This document shows, piece after piece, positions 58,092 through 64,000 of a stretch of DNA of 64,000 nt. Every line of letters starts with the position of its first letter. Position 1 is the stretch's first letter. Source of the stretch: JBKBRC01 sp046292345 (lineage in GTDB: Bacteria; Bacteroidota; Rhodothermia; Rhodothermales; Rubricoccaceae). Where the stretch lies: NCBI GenBank assembly GCA_046292345.1, contig JBKBRC010000014.1, positions 1 through 64,000 of the forward strand, in the 5' to 3' direction. The position numbers and the translations under genes were made by a program. The notes beneath the pieces were generated by a model, which saw only the letters and a program-made list of their open reading frames with translations, was not told the DNA's origin and searched no databases.

Positions 58092-59057
58092 ATGGCCCTG
58101 TTCGGGTTCAAACGCAAGGAAGAGCAGCGCGCCGCCGAGCAGCAGCGTCTCGAGGATGGTCTCGAGAAGACGCGCGTGGGCTTCTTCGGCAAGCTCAGCC
58201 GCGCCGTGGCCGGCAAAGACACCGTAGACGACGAGGTGCTCGACGACCTCGAGGACGTGCTCGTCACGTCGGACGTGGGCGTCAAGACCACCGTCGAGAT
58301 CATCCGCCGCATCGAGGCGCGCGTGGCGCGCGACAAGTACGTCACCACGGCCGACCTGCAGAACCTCATCCGCGACGAGATCGCAGACCTGCTGCTCGGC
58401 TCCTCGCCCGAGCGCCCGGCCGACTTCGAGGCGCCGCTGCCCAACCGGCCGCACGTCATCATGGTCGTGGGCGTCAACGGGGTCGGCAAGACGACCTCGA
58501 TCGGCAAGATGGCGCACCGCTACCGCGCCGCCGGCCGCCGCGTCGTGCTCGGCGCGGCCGACACGTTCCGCGCCGCCGCTACCGAACAGCTCCAGATCTG
58601 GGCCGACCGCGCCGGCGTCGAAATCGTCAAGCAGTACCAGGGCGCCGACCCCGCCGCTGTCGCCTTCGACACGCTCGCCGCTGCCAAGGCCCGCGGCGCC
58701 GACGTCGTCCTCATCGACACGGCCGGCCGGCTCCACAACCAGGTCGGGCTGATGGAGGAGCTCGCGAAGGTGCGCCGCGTGATGGACCGCCAGGTGCCCG
58801 GCGCGCCTCACGAGGTCCTGCTCGTGCTCGACGGCTCGACCGGCCAGAACGCGCTCCGCCAGGCCGAGGCCTTCACCAAGGCCGTAGACGTGACCGGGCT
58901 CGTGCTCACCAAGCTCGATGGCACCGCCAAGGGGGGCATCGTGATTGGTATTTCCAACGAGTTTCAGATCCCGGTAAAATACATCGGCGTAGGGGAGGGT
59001 ATTGACGACCTGCAGGTGTTCGACCGGGCCGCGTTCGTGCGCGCGCTCTTCGCCTGA
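58092..59057 (+). CDS. ftsY: Signal recognition particle receptor FtsY
   Basis: 321 aa SRP-type GTPase. ATG 58092 (MALFGFKRKEEQRAAEQQR). A short basic/acidic N-region replaces the long A domain of enteric FtsY. NG domain: four-helix bundle (LEKTRVGFFGKLSRAVAGKD), G1 GVNGVGKTTSIGKMA, AADTFRAAATEQL, G3 DTAGRLHNQ, G4 TKLDGTAKGG and the closing PVKYIGVGEGIDDLQ. Docks ribosome-SRP complexes at the inner membrane. Confidence 0.97.
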   Translation: MALFGFKRKEEQRAAEQQRLEDGLEKTRVGFFGKLSRAVAGKDTVDDEVLDDLEDVLVTSDVGVKTTVEIIRRIEARVARDKYVTTADLQNLIRDEIADLLLGSSPERPADFEAPLPNRPHVIMVVGVNGVGKTTSIGKMAHRYRAAGRRVVLGAADTFRAAATEQLQIWADRAGVEIVKQYQGADPAAVAFDTLAAAKARGADVVLIDTAGRLHNQVGLMEELAKVRRVMDRQVPGAPHEVLLVLDGSTGQNALRQAEAFTKAVDVTGLVLTKLDGTAKGGIVIGISNEFQIPVKYIGVGEGIDDLQVFDRAAFVRALFA

Positions 59058-59137
59058 CGGGCCGCCGGGCGCACCCCGCCGGCCGTTCGCGCGCGCCGTG
59101 CGCCCGTTCGCGGGCCGGGGCCTGCCGCGGGCGGACG

Positions 59138-59171
59138 CCTGCCGCACCTTTAGCCCTGCCGCACCTTTAGC
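59138..59171. repeat. 17-bp tandem duplication, itself repeated after gap 2
   Basis: CCTGCCGCACCTTTAGC twice in tandem. The whole block 59138-59258 (121 bp) recurs exactly from 59359 to 59479 on the other side of 100 Ns, as at gap 1. The 394-bp stretch 59058-59451 otherwise holds no gene; the ATG at 59231 is the duplicate of the real start at 59452. Confidence 0.95.
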
Positions 59172-59258
59172 ACGGGGGCGCGCACGCCCCGATCCCTGCT
59201 CGCCCCCCCTTGCGTGCCGACCTGAGCCCTATGCGCGCACGACGTCTCTCGCCGCTCC

Positions 59259-59358
59259 NNNNNNNNNNNNNNNNNNNNNNNNNNNNNNNNNNNNNNNNNN
59301 NNNNNNNNNNNNNNNNNNNNNNNNNNNNNNNNNNNNNNNNNNNNNNNNNNNNNNNNNN
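59259..59358. other. Assembly gap, 100 N
   Basis: Exactly 100 Ns, flanked by 121-bp exact direct repeats; probably a negative gap. Real distance between ftsY and the GWxTD gene is then about 173 bp. Confidence 0.99.
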
Positions 59359-59451
59359 CCTGCCGCACCTTTAGCCCTGCCGCACCTTTAGCACGGGGGC
59401 GCGCACGCCCCGATCCCTGCTCGCCCCCCCTTGCGTGCCGACCTGAGCCCT

Positions 59452-60816
59452 ATGCGCGCACGACGTCTCTCGCCGCTCCGGCGGCTGGCCCTCGGGCTGG
59501 CCGCACTGCTCGTCGCGCTCGCCGCCGCGTCGCCGGTGGCTGTGCCGGCCGCGCAGGCGCAGGCGGCCTACCAGCCGGAGTTCGACCTCGACGTGGTCAC
59601 GACGCGCGGCGAGCGCGGCCCGCAGGTGGATGTCTACACAGCCATCCCCTACCAGAACCTTCGCTTCCTGGCTCGCGCCGACGGTTTCGAGGCCACCTAC
59701 GCCGTCACGGTGCAGCTCTACCGCACCGACGCACGCGGCCGGCAGGCCGGGCTCGCGCACAGCCGCACCTGGGAGCGCGCGCTCGCCGCGCCCACGTACG
59801 CCGCCACGCAGTCTCCCGAGACGGCCGACCGCGCCGTGCAGACGCTCGCGGTGGAGCCGGGGCGCTACAGCGTACAGGTGACCGTCGAGGACGGCAGCAG
59901 CCGGCGCACGTTCTCGCGCGAGGTGCCGCTCGTCGTGCGCGCCATGAGCGGCCCGGTGGCCATGAGCGACCCCCTGCTCCTCGAGCACTACGACGCCGAC
60001 ACGGGCCGCCTCGAGCCCAACGTGGGCGCCGCCATCGCCACGGACCAGGAGGCCTTCACGGTCTTCTACGAGATCTATGCCGAGGCGCCGGCGCGCCTCC
60101 AGGTGACGTACGTCGTCACGGAGCAGAACCGCGTGCAGGAGCGCCCGTCGTTCCGGGCGCTGCTCGGGCTCGCGCCGCGTCAGCAGGCGGAGATGGGCAC
60201 GCCGCTGGCGCTCACCGAGACGCTCGACGTACCCGCCGGCACCACGCCCGCCACGCTCCGCGTGCCTACGGAGCGCTTATCAGTCGGCGACTACGTGCTC
60301 GCCGTGCGTCTCGAGCAGCCCGACGGCACGCTTGTCGCGGAGGCCGAGAAGCCGTTCGCCGTGCGCTGGCTCGGCCTCGAGGGGCAGATCTCAGACCTCG
60401 ACGCGGCTATCGCGCAGCTGCGCTACATCGCCAAGGACCGCGAGATCCGCGCCATGCGCAACGCCCCCACGCAGGAGGAAAAGCTGCGCCTCTTCCGCGA
60501 GTTCTGGGCCCGCCGCGACCCCACGCCGGGCACGCGCCGCAACGAGCGCATGGAGGAGTACTACTACCGCGTCGCCTACGCCAATCAGCGCTACGGGCGC
60601 CTCCGCGACGCCGGCTGGAACACCGATCGCGGGGAGGTTTACATCCGCTTCGGCGAGCCGGACTTCATCGAGGACCACCCGTTCAACTACGGCACGCAGC
60701 CCTACCAGGTGTGGTTCTACAACCGCTTCGGGCGACGCTTCATCTTCGTCGACCAGACCGGCATGGGCGACTTCCGCCTGCTCGTGCCCATCTGGGACGA
60801 GCGCACGCGGATGTGA
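59452..60816 (+). CDS. GWxTD-domain exported protein
   Basis: 454 aa. ATG 59452 (MRARRLSPLRRLALG) starts a signal peptide ending near AAQAQA. N-terminal half is beta-rich (FDLDVVTTRGERGPQVDVY, LRFLARADGFEATYAVTV), the rest ends in the GWxTD domain: DAGWNTDRGEVYIRFGEPD with the motif at residues 388-392, then NYGTQPYQVWFYNRFGRRF. The family is common in Bacteroidota and relatives; it is presumed to act in the periplasm or envelope, with no known activity. Confidence 0.9.
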   Translation: MRARRLSPLRRLALGLAALLVALAAASPVAVPAAQAQAAYQPEFDLDVVTTRGERGPQVDVYTAIPYQNLRFLARADGFEATYAVTVQLYRTDARGRQAGLAHSRTWERALAAPTYAATQSPETADRAVQTLAVEPGRYSVQVTVEDGSSRRTFSREVPLVVRAMSGPVAMSDPLLLEHYDADTGRLEPNVGAAIATDQEAFTVFYEIYAEAPARLQVTYVVTEQNRVQERPSFRALLGLAPRQQAEMGTPLALTETLDVPAGTTPATLRVPTERLSVGDYVLAVRLEQPDGTLVAEAEKPFAVRWLGLEGQISDLDAAIAQLRYIAKDREIRAMRNAPTQEEKLRLFREFWARRDPTPGTRRNERMEEYYYRVAYANQRYGRLRDAGWNTDRGEVYIRFGEPDFIEDHPFNYGTQPYQVWFYNRFGRRFIFVDQTGMGDFRLLVPIWDERTRM

Positions 60817-60833
60817 GGCGGCCCGGGCGCGGC

Positions 60834-60841
60834 TAGCTTGC
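60834..60841 (+). promoter_or_regulatory. Candidate -7 promoter element for fmt
   Basis: TAGCTTGC, 32 bp before the GTG start at 60874; resembles TAnnTTTG. Confidence 0.4.
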
Positions 60842-60873
60842 CCGGCGTCCGTCTCACCCGCCGTCCTGCCGCC

Positions 60874-61860
60874 GTGTCCGAGCTCTCTCCGCCCCGGCTC
60901 GTTTTCATGGGCACGCCCGGTTTTGCCGTGCCCGCGCTCGAGGCGCTCGTCGCGGCCGGGCTGCCGCCTGCGCTCGTCGTCACCGCGCCCGACGGCACTG
61001 CCGGGCGCGGCAAGGCGCTCCGCCCGAGTGCCGTCAAGTTGGCCGCCGAGGCGCGCGGCCTGGCCGTCCGCCAGCCCGACGACCTGCGTGCCCCCGCCTT
61101 CGTCGCCGAGCTGCGCGCGCTCGGGCCAGACGTGATCGTGGTCGTCGCGTTCCGCATACTCCCGCCGGAGGTCTACCAGACGGCCCGCCTGGGGGCGTTC
61201 AACTTGCACGCCTCGCTGCTACCCGCCTACCGCGGGGCGGCGCCCATTCAGCGCGCGCTCATGGCTGGCGAGCGCGAGACCGGCGTGACGACGTTCCTGC
61301 TCCAGCCGAGCGTAGACACCGGCGCCATCCTGCGCCAGGAGCGCCTGTCGGTGGGGCCGGACGAAACCGGCGGCGAACTGCACGACCGCCTCGCCGCGCT
61401 CGGCGCCGCCCTCGTCGTCGAGACGGCGCAGGGGCTGCTCGCAGGCACGCTGCGCGCCACGCCGCAGGATGACACCCGCGCCAGCCGCGCGCCCAAGATC
61501 TTCCGCGACGACGCCCGCCTGGACTGGGCGCGCGCGGCGCGGGCCCTGCACAACCACGTGCGCGCGCTGGCCCCGGTGCCGGGAGCCTGGACCGCCTGGC
61601 GCGGCGAGACGCTCAAGGTGCTCGCCACGCAGGTCGCTCAGGAAGACGGGCGCTGCGGGACGCCGGGCGCGGTGCTCGAGGCCGGGCCGCGCCTCGTCGT
61701 CGCCTGCGGCGAGGGGGCGCTCGAGCTGCGCGCCGTGCAGCGCGAGGGCAAGCGCCGCGTAGAGGCCGCCGCGTTCCTCAACGGCGCCGGCCTGCGCCCG
61801 GGCGAGCACCTCGGCGAGCACCTCGGCGTGCTCGCCGGCGAGCGTGGCGCGACGCCGTGA
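60874..61860 (+). CDS. fmt: Methionyl-tRNA formyltransferase
   Basis: 328 aa, makes formyl-Met-tRNA for initiation. GTG 60874 (VSELSPPRLVFMGTPGFAV) is chosen by family alignment. Motifs: RLVFMGTPGFAVPALEAL, DVIVVVAFRILP, the formyl-transfer core NLHASLLPAYRGAAPIQ, TGVTTFLLQPSVDTG, and the C-terminal tRNA-binding barrel (GAWTAWRGETLKVL). The C-terminus holds GEHLGEHLG, made by a 12-bp tandem repeat at 61801-61824. Two other in-window loci show the same kind of repeat padding. Confidence 0.96.
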   Translation: MSELSPPRLVFMGTPGFAVPALEALVAAGLPPALVVTAPDGTAGRGKALRPSAVKLAAEARGLAVRQPDDLRAPAFVAELRALGPDVIVVVAFRILPPEVYQTARLGAFNLHASLLPAYRGAAPIQRALMAGERETGVTTFLLQPSVDTGAILRQERLSVGPDETGGELHDRLAALGAALVVETAQGLLAGTLRATPQDDTRASRAPKIFRDDARLDWARAARALHNHVRALAPVPGAWTAWRGETLKVLATQVAQEDGRCGTPGAVLEAGPRLVVACGEGALELRAVQREGKRRVEAAAFLNGAGLRPGEHLGEHLGVLAGERGATP

Positions 61861-61955
61861 CGCCCGTGTATGCTGTGAACGCCCGTGTATACTGCCCCGT
61901 GCCCGCCGCGCACCCGGCCCCGCCGCCCGCTCCCGCCTGACCCATCCGCCTCCGC

Positions 61956-62975
61956 ATGACCTCGCACGACGCCCCCGCCCGCGACACGGCCGACCTCGCC
62001 GCCCTCACCGATCATGTCGCAGAGGTGAGCGCGTTCGTGCCGCCGCTCCTGGCCGAGATCGGACGCGTCGTCGTGGGCCAGCCGCAGATGGTCGAGCGTC
62101 TGCTCGTGGGACTGCTCACCGGGGGGCACGTCCTGCTCGAGGGCGTACCGGGGCTCGCCAAGACGCTCGCCGTCTCGACGCTCGCGCAGACCATCCAGGC
62201 GCGCTTCCAACGCATCCAGTTCACGCCCGACTTGCTCCCGGCCGACCTCGTCGGCACGCTCGTCTTCAACCAGGCCGAGGGCGCGTTCCGCGTCAAGAAA
62301 GGTCCCATCTTCGCCAACGTCATCCTTGCCGACGAGGTCAACCGCGCGCCGGCCAAGGTGCAGAGCGCGCTGCTCGAGGCCATGCAGGAGCACCAGGTCA
62401 CGATCGGCGAGACGACCTACGCGCTCCCGCGCCCCTTCCTCGTCCTGGCCACGCAGAACCCCATCGAGCAGGAGGGCACGTACCCGCTGCCCGAGGCGCA
62501 GGTAGACCGCTTCATGCTCAAGGTCCTCGTCTCCTACCCCACGCGCGAGGAGGAACTGGCCATCATGCGCCGGATGGCCCGCACCGAGGGGCCGCCGCCC
62601 GTGCGCGCGATCGTCTCGCCCGAGCAGATCCTGGCCGCGCGCCGCACCATAGACCGCCTCTACATCGACGCGCGCGTCGAGGAGTACGTGGTAGACCTCG
62701 TGCTGGCCACGCGCGCGCCCGAGCGCTATGGCCTGCCCGACCTGCGCGGCCTCGTCGCCTACGGCGCCTCGCCGCGGGCCACGCTCGCGCTCAGCCTCGC
62801 CGCGCGCGCGCACGCCTTCCTCGCCGGCCGGCCCTACGCGACCCCCGACGACGTGCGCGCGCTTGCGCCGGACGTGCTCCGCCACCGCGTCGCCGTTACC
62901 TACGAGGCCGAGGCCGAGGAGGTCGCGCCCGAGCAGATCGTTGCACGCGTGCTCGAACGCGTGCCCGTTCCCTGA
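61956..62975 (+). CDS. MoxR-type AAA+ ATPase
   Basis: 339 aa. MoxR proteins act as chaperone-like ATPases, often with VWA or DUF58 partners. Motifs: EIGRVVVGQPQMVERLLVGL, Walker A EGVPGLAKTLA, QFTPDLLPADLVGT, Walker B ILADEVNRAPAKVQSALLEAM, sensor 1 FLVLATQNPIEQEGTYPLPE, and the lid RGLVAYGASPRATLAL. The usual DUF58 gene does not follow; hprK starts 23 bp downstream. The spacer before it carries a 19-bp-period CGCCCGTGTAT repeat (61861-61890). Confidence 0.95.
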   Translation: MTSHDAPARDTADLAALTDHVAEVSAFVPPLLAEIGRVVVGQPQMVERLLVGLLTGGHVLLEGVPGLAKTLAVSTLAQTIQARFQRIQFTPDLLPADLVGTLVFNQAEGAFRVKKGPIFANVILADEVNRAPAKVQSALLEAMQEHQVTIGETTYALPRPFLVLATQNPIEQEGTYPLPEAQVDRFMLKVLVSYPTREEELAIMRRMARTEGPPPVRAIVSPEQILAARRTIDRLYIDARVEEYVVDLVLATRAPERYGLPDLRGLVAYGASPRATLALSLAARAHAFLAGRPYATPDDVRALAPDVLRHRVAVTYEAEAEEVAPEQIVARVLERVPVP

Positions 62976-62998
62976 CGCCGCCCGTGCCCTCCCTGCCC

Positions 62999-64000
62999 AT
63001 GCGCAAACCTGAGCCCTTCAAGAAAGAGTCCATCACGGTCGGCTACCTCGCCGAGGCGCTGCGTGGCCGTCTCGGCATCGACCTCGAGCAGCTCTCGGCG
63101 GGAGACCTGGACGCGCGGCTGATCACCGAGGTCAACACGCACCGTCCCGGCCTCGTGCTCGCGGGGTACACCGAGCTGTTCACGTACCAGCGCGCGCAGG
63201 TGCTCGGCAACACCGAGTGCCGCTACCTCGCCTGGCTGCCCGAGGCCGAGCGCCTCACGGCGTTCGAACGCCTGATCGCCTTCGACGTGCCGTGCATCTT
63301 TCTCACGGCTGGCAACACGCTTCCGGCGCCGCTCGTGGCCGCGGCCGAGGCGCGCGGCGTGCCGCTTTTCCGCACGACCACGCCCACGGTCGTGTTCATC
63401 GCGCGCCTGCGCGACTACCTGGAAGACCAGTTCGCCGAGCAGATCACGCTGCACGGCTCGCTCGTGGACGTGTACGGCATCGGGCTGCTCATCACCGGGC
63501 GCGCCGGCATCGGCAAGTCCGAGATCGCCCTCGACCTCGTCGAGCGCGGCCATCGCCTCGTCGCCGACGACGTCGTCGTGGGCACGCGCAAGGCCGAGGG
63601 CATCCTGATGGGCTCTGGCACCGATCTGGCGCAGCACTTCATGGAGATCCGGGGCCTCGGCCTGATCGACGTGCGCGCCATGTTCGGCGTGCGCGCCATC
63701 CGCTACCAGAAGCGCATCGAGGTGATCGTGCAGATGCAGACGTGGGACGAGAACGAGGAGTACACCCGCATCGGGATGGTGGACCAGATGGAGCCCATTC
63801 TGGGCGTGGAGCTGCCGCTCGTGAAGCTGCCCATCGTGCCGGGCAAGAACGTGACCGTCATCTGCGAGGTGATCGCCATGAACCACCTGCTGCTCCACTA
63901 CGGCTACGACCCGGCCGAGGTCTTCGCGCGCCGTCTGAGCGACCGCATCCGCGACCGCACGCGCGACGGACTCGAGCGGCGCTCCGTGCGCCGCGGCATC
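62999..64000 (+). CDS. hprK: HPr kinase/phosphorylase (3' end cut by window)
   Basis: 334 codons visible with no stop before the window end, so nearly complete. ATG 62999 (MRKPEPFKKESITVGYLAE). N-terminal regulatory domain (GLVLAGYTELFTYQRAQVLG), then the kinase domain: P-loop GRAGIGKS at residues 167-174, ALDLVERGHRLVADDVV, the HprK signature MEIRGLGLIDVRAMFG, and PVKLPIVPGKNV-like segment (LPLVKLPIVPGKNVTVICE). It phosphorylates a serine in HPr. In bacteria without sugar PTS permeases it is thought to serve regulation. It is absent from the reading-frame list only because it lacks a stop in the window. Confidence 0.96.
   Translation, partial: MRKPEPFKKESITVGYLAEALRGRLGIDLEQLSAGDLDARLITEVNTHRPGLVLAGYTELFTYQRAQVLGNTECRYLAWLPEAERLTAFERLIAFDVPCIFLTAGNTLPAPLVAAAEARGVPLFRTTTPTVVFIARLRDYLEDQFAEQITLHGSLVDVYGIGLLITGRAGIGKSEIALDLVERGHRLVADDVVVGTRKAEGILMGSGTDLAQHFMEIRGLGLIDVRAMFGVRAIRYQKRIEVIVQMQTWDENEEYTRIGMVDQMEPILGVELPLVKLPIVPGKNVTVICEVIAMNHLLLHYGYDPAEVFARRLSDRIRDRTRDGLERRSVRRGI

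Overview
The window is very GC-rich (about 70% or more by eye), densely coded on both strands, and carries no mobile elements, CRISPR arrays or rRNA. Several marks point to the Rhodothermota/Bacteroidota side of the tree, most like a Rubricoccaceae- or Salinibacter-type organism. These are a type IX secretion-type C-terminal sorting domain (20441-22075), a GWxTD-domain protein (59452-60816), a DUF4290-like protein (43403-43684), HprK, and a recurring TAnnTTTG-like -7 promoter element in front of many genes. The genus is an inference; the sequence alone does not fix it.

Layout. 1-3664: end of the division/cell-wall cluster (ftsQ, ftsA, ftsZ), closed by a strong terminator. 4005-11577: a signal-peptide/multi-TM protein, a membrane-type MutS-family ATPase interrupted by an assembly gap, a DEAD-box helicase, an unknown helical protein, a retropepsin-like protein and an SDR. 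11574-17927: a minus-strand run with the PH-domain pair YdbT/YdbS and then btuF, a Dph6-like ATPase, cobC, cobS and cobT, most joined by 1-4 nt overlaps. A cobalamin riboswitch at 18009-18157 heads the corrinoid-salvage part. 18235-25217: an S9 peptidase, a secreted phosphodiester glycosidase, an AbgT transporter, a ZIP transporter and sufE. 25222-31193: two tandem CPA2 antiporters with USP-like and EIIA-like cytoplasmic parts, next to a SixA phosphatase. 31383-45501: ccmF, a lipoprotein, sufS, a large metalloprotease/propeller/beta-barrel fusion, a small barrel protein, an ABC exporter pair, small conserved proteins, an alpha/beta hydrolase lacking its nucleophile, and a DnaJ-like chaperone. 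45549-54846: a hybrid and a CHASE3 histidine kinase, clpB and a lipoprotein. 54903-64000: an HI0933-type flavoprotein, tRNA-Ser(GGA), frr, pyrH, ftsY, a second assembly gap, the GWxTD gene, fmt, moxR and hprK (cut by the window end).

How parts work together. ftsQAZ and ftsY serve division and membrane targeting. SufE and SufS form a sulfur-transfer pair although 10 kb apart. The cob/btuF operon salvages cobinamide or other incomplete corrinoids under B12 control. HprK, SixA and the EIIA-like antiporter tails together suggest a regulatory (non-sugar) phosphotransfer system acting on ion homeostasis.

Two 100-N gaps are each flanked by exact 121-bp direct repeats. Removing one copy plus the Ns restores the MutS-like reading frame exactly, so both look like unmerged contig overlaps rather than biology.
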